From assembly GCA_002344005.1 (NCBI GenBank), contig DDTD01000015.1, positions 1 through 6,010 of the forward strand: a stretch of 6,010 nucleotides of DNA, written 5' to 3'. The DNA comes from Ignavibacteria bacterium UBA2373. GTDB taxonomy: Bacteria > Bacteroidota > Ignavibacteria > Kapaibacteriales > UBA961. The position numbers were made by a program, and so were the translations under genes. Positions 1 to 6,000 of this stretch are shown here, piece by piece. The notes beneath the pieces were generated by a model, which saw only the letters and a program-made list of their open reading frames with translations, was not told where the DNA came from and searched no databases. Every line of letters begins with the position of its first letter. Positions within the stretch are counted from its first letter, which is position 1.

Positions 1-85
1 GGGGGAGAGCAAGAGGGGGCTAAAATTCAACGTGCCTTTTTTGCCACATTCTGTCGTTCCCCGACGGGAAGGCGGCGAAGAGCAC
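1..85. other. GC-rich left flank, no supported gene
   Basis: This stretch lies beyond the htpG terminator and is clearly richer in G+C (about 58% by hand count) than the genes to its right. It begins with two runs of five G within 20 bases. Around 53-70 it holds two overlapping short inverted repeats: GTCG/CGAC (53-56 with 62-65) and TTCCC/GGGAA (57-61 with 66-70). Two rightward frames stay open from base 1. One stops with TGA at 133-135, and the other runs on into the htpG region. Neither reads like a recognisable protein, and both pass straight through the terminator hairpin, so I do not call a gene. It could be an intergenic repeat or the edge of a neighbouring locus. The window edge prevents a decision. 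Confidence 0.4.
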
Positions 86-114
86 AAAAAAAAGCCCATG
101 ATTTCATGGGCTTT
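86..114 (-). terminator. Rho-independent terminator of htpG cluster
   Basis: A perfect 11-bp inverted repeat (AAAGCCCATGA at 91-101, TCATGGGCTTT at 104-114) with a 2-base gap is followed, on the minus strand, by eight consecutive T (93 down to 86, partly shared with the stem foot). It begins 29 bases past the htpG stop codon. On the plus strand the hairpin is followed by CGCATC, not a T-run, so it should act mainly on leftward transcripts. No other canonical terminator is seen in the leftward cluster, which makes this the likely common 3' end. Confidence 0.9.
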
Positions 115-142
115 CGCATCAAAGAATGTCAATGAATTGGGT

Positions 143-2002
143 TTATGCTTGGGTTGCTTTTGTCATAAAATTAGTCATGCGATTAATGAAATCTGTCGGA
201 TTTGTTAATGCGCCGTCCATGAGCAAAGCAGCATCATAGAGCTGTTTGATTGCATCGCTTATGCGTGTGTCATTGGGGTTTTGCTGAGCGAGTGCGGTCA
301 AATTACTGATGAGTTGATGATTGGGGTTGATTTCCAATACTTTTTTTGTGGGTGTGAAGTCTTTGTCCATCATTTTCATCATTTTTTCCATATGAGGATC
401 TAAGCCCTGTTTGCCCGCGACAAGAGCTACCGCCGATGATACTAAGCGTTGTGAAGTGCGTACATCTTCGATTGCATCACCAAGATTGGATTTGAATAAT
501 TCGATGAGTGAGTTTGTGCTTTCGGATTGTTCTGATGTTTGTTCTTGTGATGGTGTGTCGGGTAATTCTGCTTTGTCGGCTGCGACAAGGCGTTTGCCTT
601 CAAATTCGCCGATATAGGGTGCTGTAAATACTTCGACGGGATCGGTGAAGAGCAATACTTCATAGCCGTTTTTGACAAAGTATTCAATGCTTGGATTGCC
701 AAGCACTTGAGCGCGATTGTCGCCTGAGACATAGTAAATTTCTTTTTGATCTGTTTTCATTCTGCCGACATAATCGGCAAGGGAAAGTCTTGTGTCGCCG
801 TCGGTGACCGTGCTGGAAAAACGCAATAGTTTGATAAGTCGCTCTCTGTTCGCATAGTCATTATTGATGCCGAGTAAGAGCATCATGCCGAAGTTTTTGT
901 AGAATGTTGCATATTTCTGCGGGTCATTTTCTGCCCAATCTTCAAGCAATGAGAGCACTTTACCGGTGATAACGGAACGAATTTTTGCCATGATGGGGCT
1001 GTTTTGGGTTACCTCGCGCGATACATTGAGAGGTAGGTCAGGGGTATCCACCACGCCACGCACAAAACGAAGGTATTCCGGCAATACATCTTTGCAATGT
1101 TGCTGTATGAGTACTTTGTTGGCATAGAGATGCGCTGAACGCTCGTCCAAATCACGGAACATATTCATTGGCGCAACGGATGGAATGAAGAGCAATGCCT
1201 TGAATTCGACTGCGCCTTCGAGGGAAAGATGTATATGTCCAAGCGGTTTGTCGAAATCATTGGTGGCGAATTTGTAAAATTCTTCAAGCTCTTCTTCGGT
1301 GATATCTGCTGTTTTTTTATGCCATAGTGCGGTGATGGAATTCACTTTCTCATCATTGAGATAGATGGGGAAATCCACATAGTTGGAGTATTTTTTAATA
1401 ATGGACTTGATACGATAATCTTCGGCAAATTCTTTGTGATCATCGCGTAAGGTGAATGAAATGGTAGTGCCGCGCACTTCTTTGTCTGATGGCTCAATGC
1501 TATATGTGCCGGTGCCTGAAGATGACCATTTCCATGCTTTTCCGTCTATGTCGGCATTGCGTGTTTCGACTGTTACTTCATCGGTGACCATAAAAACAGA
1601 GTAAAAACCGACGCCGAATTGCCCGATGAGGTCGCCTTGGGCACTTTGTTGATTATCGCGAATGGATTGCAAGAACTCGAGTGTGCCTGATTTTGCCACC
1701 GTTCCTAAGTTTTCGATAAGTTCTTCGCGTGACATACCGCAGCCGGTATCCTCGATAATGAGTCGTTTATTGTCTTTATCGGTGGTAATGCGGATGGCAA
1801 GCTCGGCTTCGGGCGAACAAATTTCGCTATTGGTTAAAGTGCGGAAACGCATTTTGTTGAGTGCGTCGGAAGAGTTAGAGATAAGCTCTCGGAGAAATAC
1901 TTCGGGATGCGTATAGAGCGAGTGAATAATAAGATGCAAGAGTTGCTGCATCTCTGCTTTGTAGGTAAACTGTTCTGCATTTTGACCTTGTTGAGTGTCC
2001 AT
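143..2002 (-). CDS. htpG: Molecular chaperone HtpG (Hsp90 family)
   Basis: This is the bacterial Hsp90, a cytosolic ATP-dependent dimeric chaperone that remodels client proteins with the DnaK system. At 619 residues it is close to the E. coli protein (624), so it appears full length. The N-terminal GHKL ATPase domain (about 1-225) shows FLRELISNSSDA (36-47) with the presumed catalytic Glu39 and Mg-binding Asn43, the nucleotide-contacting Asp85 in DTGCGM (85-90), and the lid glycine motif GQFGVGFYS (127-135). The middle domain carries LPLNVSRE with Arg329, which corresponds to the arginine that contacts the ATP gamma-phosphate. The C-terminal dimerisation domain follows a polar Glu/Ser/Thr/Gln-rich linker (about 482-497). 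There is no MEEVD tail, as expected in bacteria. The ATG at 2002 is supported by a strong Shine-Dalgarno sequence 8 bases upstream. It lies 99 bp downstream of a lipoprotein gene with no terminator between, so it may be read through from the sigma operon. I see no CIRCE element or convincing heat-shock promoter in the gap. Confidence 0.98.
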   Translation of the reverse strand: MDTQQGQNAEQFTYKAEMQQLLHLIIHSLYTHPEVFLRELISNSSDALNKMRFRTLTNSEICSPEAELAIRITTDKDNKRLIIEDTGCGMSREELIENLGTVAKSGTLEFLQSIRDNQQSAQGDLIGQFGVGFYSVFMVTDEVTVETRNADIDGKAWKWSSSGTGTYSIEPSDKEVRGTTISFTLRDDHKEFAEDYRIKSIIKKYSNYVDFPIYLNDEKVNSITALWHKKTADITEEELEEFYKFATNDFDKPLGHIHLSLEGAVEFKALLFIPSVAPMNMFRDLDERSAHLYANKVLIQQHCKDVLPEYLRFVRGVVDTPDLPLNVSREVTQNSPIMAKIRSVITGKVLSLLEDWAENDPQKYATFYKNFGMMLLLGINNDYANRERLIKLLRFSSTVTDGDTRLSLADYVGRMKTDQKEIYYVSGDNRAQVLGNPSIEYFVKNGYEVLLFTDPVEVFTAPYIGEFEGKRLVAADKAELPDTPSQEQTSEQSESTNSLIELFKSNLGDAIEDVRTSQRLVSSAVALVAGKQGLDPHMEKMMKMMDKDFTPTKKVLEINPNHQLISNLTALAQQNPNDTRISDAIKQLYDAALLMDGALTNPTDFINRMTNFMTKATQA

Positions 2003-2010
2003 GCTCGATA

Positions 2011-2018
2011 TCCTCCTT
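2011..2018 (-). promoter_or_regulatory. Strong Shine-Dalgarno for htpG
   Basis: On the minus strand AAGGAGGA lies 8 bases before the htpG ATG at 2002. It is a near-perfect anti-16S match and fixes the start codon. It stands out because the sigma, lipoprotein and ABC genes here have only A- or T-rich leaders, and the anti-sigma gene has only a weak AAGG (4191-4194, 8 bases before its ATG). Confidence 0.85.
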
Positions 2019-2101
2019 CGTGAAATGTAGAAATATTGAACGATAAAAACAGGCGTGTAACGAACAGGAAGGGCTGAATATTGTCAGTGGAAGAATCTGT
2101 T

Positions 2102-2809
2102 TTACCAGAAAGCAATAATAGTGAAATCTGTGGCAAATTCATTGAGAGTAAGCCCTTCGAGTGTAATGGGCTGGCTAAGCGGTATAGTGGCAGTAAAGTG
2201 CAAGACAGAAAATCTGGTGCCAAGGAGTTCATAGACAAAGGTAGTGCGAACGCTTGTCAGTTTGTGGGTTTTCTTCGCCGATGCGCCATTGGTATGTGAT
2301 ATAAAGTCTGCTTTCACTTCTTTTCTTTGCACACCATTTGAATTGACGATGTCAATATCATTTGCCAAGGAATCTAAGGTGATATTGATGGTATGCAATC
2401 GGGTATAACGAGGTATTTTCAGATTGCCGGGCAAGAAATCGGACAGGGTATCTTTTACAAAGACAGTGAGATTACCGGTATAGCGTATTCTTCCACTGCT
2501 TGTATCAATTTTGATAAAGGAAGCATTGGAAAGGGAATGAGATAGGAATTTGGTGGTATCATAAGGGACATAGAGGACATTGTTTTGATTGGTGCGATAA
2601 GATATTACTCCGGGAACATCTTCAATTAACTCGGTTTGCATAAAAATCGGTGAAAGCAATGCGGGTTTTACTGTCGTGGAATCAATAATTTTGGTAATGC
2701 GATCGGTATCCAAGCCACTTGGCTCTTGGCATGATATAAGTGCAAACATCATGGTCAATAACACGGTGTTGAGCGCGAAAGCTATTCTATGGAGAGTTTT
2801 ATGTTTCAT
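2102..2809 (-). CDS. Predicted lipoprotein of unknown function
   Basis: I do not recognise a family. The 235-residue product begins with a basic n-region (MKHKTLHR), a hydrophobic core, and the lipobox LISC with the acylated cysteine predicted at residue 27, so it is a likely SPII-processed lipoprotein. Gln and Glu follow the cysteine, with no run of acidic residues. The mature part (about 208 residues) has no further transmembrane segment and alternates polar and hydrophobic residues in a way that suggests beta-strands, for example FIKIDTSSGRIRYTGNLTVF (98-117) and the C-terminal FTIIAFW. It starts 41 bp after the anti-sigma/barrel gene on the same strand and is probably co-transcribed. The ATG at 2809 has no clear Shine-Dalgarno. 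The position, directly after a Dma-like anti-sigma gene, recalls the lipoprotein NigD1 tied to the Dma circuit of B. thetaiotaomicron. I see no sequence hallmark that proves NigD membership. Confidence 0.85.
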   Translation of the reverse strand: MKHKTLHRIAFALNTVLLTMMFALISCQEPSGLDTDRITKIIDSTTVKPALLSPIFMQTELIEDVPGVISYRTNQNNVLYVPYDTTKFLSHSLSNASFIKIDTSSGRIRYTGNLTVFVKDTLSDFLPGNLKIPRYTRLHTINITLDSLANDIDIVNSNGVQRKEVKADFISHTNGASAKKTHKLTSVRTTFVYELLGTRFSVLHFTATIPLSQPITLEGLTLNEFATDFTIIAFW

Positions 2810-2850
2810 TGCTTTTAATGATAAACTCGATTATTCAAAGAGAGTATAAT

Positions 2851-4182
2851 TTACAGATGAATGGACAATCCATAGGACAATCCATAATTGAATGATGAAT
2901 AGGAAGTATTTTTTTCTTTATACTGCAGCATACTCGATTCTATACCCAAAGTGAAGGATAAGGTTTGATTTGGTGCATACATGAACCCGACTGACGCTCT
3001 ATTCACCATTCCTATTTGTGAAAATCCCGCAGAAGCTTGCAGATAAGGTGTGATATTGTCGAAGCGCAAAGGGGTATAGCGCAAAGCCAGCCCAGCTGTG
3101 AGCAGATTTGGTTGTTGATAGACTTCGATGCGCCGATTTTGTGCATTGACCGATTCGAAGGTTTGAGCAAAACGCTCATAGCCCATTTCCAATCCGATAG
3201 CGAAATCAGGCGACACGGTATAAAGTGCAGTGAGTGCGCCATTGAAAGGGAATGTGCTTGATTGAGGCATAAGGTCATTATTATTTGCTGTTTGCATATC
3301 CAAACGGCGGAATTGCAGAGTCCATTGATCGGGTGGAGTATTGAGGTAAGAAGAGTTGTTCATGCCATAAGGAACGGAAAGCGGTCCATCATTGACTTGT
3401 ACTTGTGTAATATTGCCCCATGTGCTTGTGGGTGATTGTGCTGATGAATGAGCCAATGTTTCCGTTGTTGTGACAGTGGCGGATTCTTGTGCTGAGGGAA
3501 TCATGGATTCTTCTTGTACTGCCCGGTTTTGTATATCTGATGCTTGATTCTCTACATTGAGCGATGTTTGATTCACAGCTGCTTGGTTACCGGAATTGCC
3601 GGATGATTGCTGTGTTGGCGATGAAATATAGACATAGCGCACCGTCTCTTTGACCGTATTGCGCGTATCGGTTTGTATAGTATTGGTATTGCTTTCTGTA
3701 TTGATAGGCGATTGTGTCTGCGGTATGTATTGTTTCGATGCCATAGCCGACGATTGCACCGATTGCGTATCGGAAGAAAATTGTATTGTGTCGGTGCCGA
3801 AGAGCACAGCCAAAGAAGTTGCCGTGATAACAACTCCGCTGAGCAGTGCATGGATATAACCACCGATATATGTACCTGCTTTTGCAAAGAAAGAGCTTAT
3901 TGCTCCAGAAGAACCGGCATTGGCAGCAACCGTTGCGGCGGTCACTGCAGCAATCGGAGCGGTATATCCTAATGTATTGAAAATCTTCATTGTGGATTCA
4001 ACGGGAGGTACAAAAGCTTTGACATCCGATTGCAAAGCCCCATTAAGAGCGAGTAATTCTTTCAATTCATTACGCAACTCTTGATTGGTACTCATTTCGG
4101 CAAACAACATTTCTTCATGTTGATGTTCGAGCGAACCATCCACGAAGTCATATAAAAGCGAAGTGTAATCATCTTGTAACAT
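2851..4182 (-). CDS. Trans-envelope anti-sigma factor with C-terminal barrel
   Basis: Predicted to bind the ECF sigma factor encoded 33 bp upstream and to link it physically to the outer membrane. Residues 1-55 form an acidic helical domain (YDFVDGSLEHQHEEMLFAEM, then NQELRNELKEL) that reads like anti-sigma N-termini. The protein has no cysteine at all, so it lacks the zinc-binding HxxxCxxC motif. Residues 74-100 are Ala-rich and mildly hydrophobic. Residues 109-129 form one convincing transmembrane helix. Residues 131-285 are a Ser/Thr/Asn/Gln-rich linker that looks disordered. Residues 286-443 contain about eight amphipathic strands with aromatic and Gly patterning (for example FAIGLEMGYERF, NLLTAGLALRYTPL, TLSFTLGIESSMLQY) and end in a strand at the C-terminus, as in OmpA/OmpX-sized barrels. 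There is no cleavable signal peptide. The order matches the Dma (dual membrane-spanning anti-sigma) proteins of Bacteroides. If the 74-100 stretch also crossed the membrane the topology would fail, which is the main caution. The start is supported by AAGG 8 bases upstream. Confidence 0.8.
   Translation of the reverse strand: MLQDDYTSLLYDFVDGSLEHQHEEMLFAEMSTNQELRNELKELLALNGALQSDVKAFVPPVESTMKIFNTLGYTAPIAAVTAATVAANAGSSGAISSFFAKAGTYIGGYIHALLSGVVITATSLAVLFGTDTIQFSSDTQSVQSSAMASKQYIPQTQSPINTESNTNTIQTDTRNTVKETVRYVYISSPTQQSSGNSGNQAAVNQTSLNVENQASDIQNRAVQEESMIPSAQESATVTTTETLAHSSAQSPTSTWGNITQVQVNDGPLSVPYGMNNSSYLNTPPDQWTLQFRRLDMQTANNNDLMPQSSTFPFNGALTALYTVSPDFAIGLEMGYERFAQTFESVNAQNRRIEVYQQPNLLTAGLALRYTPLRFDNITPYLQASAGFSQIGMVNRASVGFMYAPNQTLSFTLGIESSMLQYKEKNTSYSSFNYGLSYGLSIHL
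2863..2886 (-). repeat. Perfect 12-bp tandem duplication in barrel's last strand
   Basis: The plus-strand unit GGACAATCCATA occurs twice with no gap (2863-2874 and 2875-2886). On the coding strand it is an in-frame repeat of four codons, giving YGLS-YGLS at residues 433-440, just before the final IHL. It therefore lies in the C-terminal strand, which in outer-membrane proteins normally contains the sorting signal read by the Bam machinery. Both copies use identical codons, which points to a recent slippage duplication rather than selection for a protein repeat. Confidence 0.9.
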
Positions 4183-4215
4183 ATATAAAACCTTATGTAT
4201 CGTCGTTGAAAGTGA

Positions 4216-4779
4216 TTATGAAAATTCTTTTAAATACGGTAGTAAAATAGACTTAATTTTTTGTTTAGCTCTAAAGACACGCGATTTTGCATTTGCAATG
4301 GATGTACCGGTTAATTCTGCAATTTCGCCATGTGACATCCCTGAATATTCTCGCAATACAAACGCTTCACGGTGATCTTCGTCCAAAAGTTCTAATGAAC
4401 GCGTGAGTAAATTGAGCAGCTCTTGTTGTTCATAGCCGGGAGAATGATCTGCAAGCCAATGCTCGACATCATCCAAAGGCACATTGTTTTTTTTACTTCT
4501 TTTATAATTCAAGCATAAGTTTCGTGCAATAGTCATCAAAAAGCCGGGAACATTGGTCATAGTGCGTTCCGTCGCTGCACTTTGATGAAATCGAATAAAG
4601 GTTTCTTGGAATAAATCTTCAGCATGAGCATGGTCATCAGTCACACGATAGCAATAAGCGTGGATACGTGATGAATAGCGATTGTACAACTCCGTAAAAG
4701 CCGATTCTCCTTCCTGTCCGCCGTCCTTTATCATTGTAAAAAGCTCAATGTCGGTGTATGTAGAATATGGTTTTGCCAT
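4216..4779 (-). CDS. ECF-type RNA polymerase sigma factor
   Basis: A 187-residue group 4 (extracytoplasmic function) sigma factor that should direct RNA polymerase to a small regulon in response to an envelope signal. Region 2 spans about residues 26-94: AFTELYNRYSSRIHAYCYRV (27-46), the core-binding AEDLFQETFIRFH (53-65), and the -10 recognition segment FLMTIARNLCLNYKR (80-94). A short linker follows, then region 4 at about 125-178 (LLDEDHREAFVLREYSGMSH followed by a helix-turn-helix ending in NAKSRVFRAKQKI), which reads the -35 element. Region 1.1 and most of region 3 are absent, as is normal for ECF factors. It is first in the leftward cluster and sits 33 bp before its predicted anti-sigma partner, the usual ECF arrangement. 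The ATG at 4779 has no Shine-Dalgarno but an AT-rich leader. Autoregulation is likely for the class but not shown here, since I found no convincing ECF-type promoter upstream. Confidence 0.96.
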   Translation of the reverse strand: MAKPYSTYTDIELFTMIKDGGQEGESAFTELYNRYSSRIHAYCYRVTDDHAHAEDLFQETFIRFHQSAATERTMTNVPGFLMTIARNLCLNYKRSKKNNVPLDDVEHWLADHSPGYEQQELLNLLTRSLELLDEDHREAFVLREYSGMSHGEIAELTGTSIANAKSRVFRAKQKIKSILLPYLKEFS

Positions 4780-4945
4780 AAATACGAAAAGTTTTCAAAC
4801 GCCCGATAGTTTCAAAAATACCTTATTAGCTTTCCATAAAAACACATAAGAGGGGAAAACGGTGCAAGTTGTATGCAAAAGCCATAGAAAAATGGTCAAG
4901 AGTTCAGTATCTTCGCATCATCATAGAAAACAATCGTGAAAAAAC
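4780..4945. promoter_or_regulatory. Divergent intergenic region, sigma operon / ABC gene
   Basis: These 166 bp must hold the promoters for both the leftward sigma cluster and the rightward ABC ATPase. The sigma-proximal part contains two related copies of a TTTGAAA motif on the minus strand, within 4791-4800 and 4809-4818, spaced 18 bp apart. A weak near-match to the Bacteroidota -7 element on the plus strand, TATCTTCG (4908-4915), lies 30 bp before the ABC start but lacks a -33 partner. There are only short, weak inverted repeats (for example CCAT/ATGG at 4882-4895). No tRNA, riboswitch or gene is apparent. Confidence 0.6.
4813..4820 (-). promoter_or_regulatory. Candidate -7 element for sigma operon
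   Basis: On the minus strand TATTTTTG matches the Bacteroidota housekeeping -7 consensus TAnnTTTG exactly. A start site about 6-7 bases downstream would leave a leader of roughly 28 bases before the sigma ATG. The -33 region at the expected distance is only T-rich (TTTT or TGTT around 4839-4844) and not TTTG, so this is tentative. Confidence 0.3.
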
Positions 4946-5923
4946 ATGAATGCCGTTGAAGTCGAATCCATCACAAAGATATTCCGCTCTTCCATCAAGC
5001 AAGAAGGTTTGTGGGGTTCTTTGAAAAGTGTTGTTCATCGTGAGTATAAACACTATACCGCAGTGAATGATGTGAGTTTTACTGTACCTCAAGGTCAGCT
5101 TTTGGGTCTTTTGGGTGCAAATGGTGCAGGAAAAACCACATTGCTCAAAATGTTATCGGGTCTTTTGGTGCCTTCATCGGGTCATGCGAATGTATTGGGG
5201 TATATCCCTTGGCGTCGCAAACATGATTTTTTGCATCGTTTTTCATTGGTGATGGGTCAGAGAAATCAGTTATGGTGGGATTTGCCTGCTGCGGATTCCT
5301 TTCTTTTGAACAAAGAAATCTATGGTTTAGAGCATAATTCCTTTGTCAAATGGCGTGATGAGCTTGCTGAAAGATTAGATGTTGCGGATAAATTACATGT
5401 ACAATTGCGGCGATTGTCCCTTGGTGAAAGGATGAAATGTGAGTTGATAGGGGCATTATTACACAAACCGGAGGTCATTTTTCTTGATGAGCCGACGATT
5501 GGGCTTGATGTTGTGGCTCAACATAGTCTGCGAGAATTTATTCATCAATACAACAGAGATTTTAACACGACAGTGATTCTCACAAGCCATTATATGGATG
5601 ATATTGAGGCATTGTGTGAGAGGGTATTATTGATAGATGAAGGGAGTCTGCTTTTTGATGGAGAACTGGAGGAATTGAGTAAAGAGTTTTCGGCGGAAAA
5701 AGTATTACAACTTGATTTTTTCAAACCGATTAATGAAAAAGATATTAAAGAGTTCGGCATTGTGACAGAATGTAGCCCTGAGCGAGCAGTACTGCGGATT
5801 AATGCCGAGAATACACCAACAATCACAGCAAAAATATTATCAGAATATCCTGTTGCCGATTTAACGATTACGGCTGTTCCGATTGAAGAAATTGTTCGAA
5901 AAATCTTTGTGAAAAATTCGTGA
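4946..5923 (+). CDS. ABC transporter ATP-binding protein (ABC-2 exporter type)
   Basis: The cytoplasmic nucleotide-binding subunit of a predicted exporter, 325 residues. All the canonical motifs are present: Walker A GANGAGKTT (57-65), Q-loop Gln105 in LVMGQRNQLWWDLP, signature LSLGE (157-161), Walker B VIFLDE (177-182) running into PTIGLD, and the switch histidine His215 in ILTSHYMDD. The LSLGERMKCELIGALLHKPE pattern, the roughly 30-residue insertion before the core (12-40, with HREYKHYTAVNDVSF), and an accessory C-terminal domain (about 240-325) fit the uncharacterised ABC-2 ATPase group COG4586, whose members usually work with two membrane-permease partners. The substrate cannot be inferred. 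The start is secure because a TGA lies in frame three codons upstream (4937-4939) and ATG 4946 is the first start after it. No Shine-Dalgarno is visible. It is transcribed away from the sigma cluster. No permease follows within the window, and no classical terminator is seen after the stop. Confidence 0.95.
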   Translation: MNAVEVESITKIFRSSIKQEGLWGSLKSVVHREYKHYTAVNDVSFTVPQGQLLGLLGANGAGKTTLLKMLSGLLVPSSGHANVLGYIPWRRKHDFLHRFSLVMGQRNQLWWDLPAADSFLLNKEIYGLEHNSFVKWRDELAERLDVADKLHVQLRRLSLGERMKCELIGALLHKPEVIFLDEPTIGLDVVAQHSLREFIHQYNRDFNTTVILTSHYMDDIEALCERVLLIDEGSLLFDGELEELSKEFSAEKVLQLDFFKPINEKDIKEFGIVTECSPERAVLRINAENTPTITAKILSEYPVADLTITAVPIEEIVRKIFVKNS

Positions 5924-5969
5924 TGGATGAAGAAAAAGTAAATTTTTTCAAAAAAAGTTGATTAATAAA

Positions 5970-6000
5970 TTTGTTTATATGGAAAAAGTCCTTAATTTTG
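5970..6000 (+). promoter_or_regulatory. Bacteroidota-type housekeeping promoter leaving window
   Basis: TTTG (5970-5973), a 19-base spacer, and TAATTTTG (5993-6000) match the Bacteroidota sigma-A promoter consensus TTTG-N19..21-TAnnTTTG without a mismatch. The AT-rich block just upstream (5941-5969, with T6 and A7 tracts) falls where an UP element would sit. Transcription should start near 6006-6007 and drive a gene or RNA beyond the right edge. It lies 46 bp after the ABC stop codon, so the next gene has its own promoter. Confidence 0.75.

Noticed and set aside
1..135. Rightward open frame from base 1 to a TGA at 133-135 as the tail of a neighbouring gene
   Set aside because: The product is Arg/Lys-rich and unfamiliar, a second frame is equally open, and the frame runs through the terminator hairpin.
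411..1916. Open frames of 68-96 codons inside htpG (411-617, 442-732, 1662-1916)
   Set aside because: They lie fully within a highly conserved gene in other frames and have no start signals.
2003..2101. Possible heat-shock control of htpG (CIRCE or sigma-32 type), or a TACATTTC near-match to the -7 element at 2022-2029
   Set aside because: No CIRCE inverted repeat or sigma-32 boxes are present. The -7-like match would place the start of transcription at or inside the Shine-Dalgarno and lacks a -33 partner.
1834..2238. Leftward open frame crossing from the lipoprotein gene into htpG, with an apparent LSC motif
   Set aside because: It overlaps two well-supported genes in another frame, has no ribosome-binding signal and shows no protein-like pattern.
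2081..2299. Rightward open frame of 72 codons antisense to the lipoprotein gene and its 3' gap
   Set aside because: No Shine-Dalgarno, no promoter and unconvincing composition. The leftward lipoprotein reading has a lipobox and fits the operon.
3012..3278. Open frames on both strands (3012-3278 minus, 3037-3261 plus) within the barrel-coding region
   Set aside because: The main frame shows strand-by-strand barrel patterning, while these frames show nothing recognisable.
3573..3972. Several open frames of about 70-100 codons on both strands over the anti-sigma linker
   Set aside because: The low-complexity linker codons leave other frames free of stops. The products are Arg/Cys/Ser-rich and look like shadows.
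4882..4895. CCAT-AGAAAA-ATGG inverted repeat in the divergent region as an operator
   Set aside because: Four base pairs in AT-rich DNA are expected by chance, and no second copy is seen.
4904..5092. Leftward open frame of 62 codons antisense to the ABC start
   Set aside because: It overlaps the conserved N-terminus of the ATPase and its leader, with no independent support.
5590..5826. Leftward open frame of 78 codons within the ABC gene
   Set aside because: Ser/Asn-rich shadow of the ATPase C-terminal domain.
5941..5959. T-run/A-run inverted repeat after the ABC gene as a terminator
   Set aside because: The stem would be pure A-T with almost no loop and no following T-run on the plus strand. 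Its place in front of a consensus promoter fits an UP-like element better.
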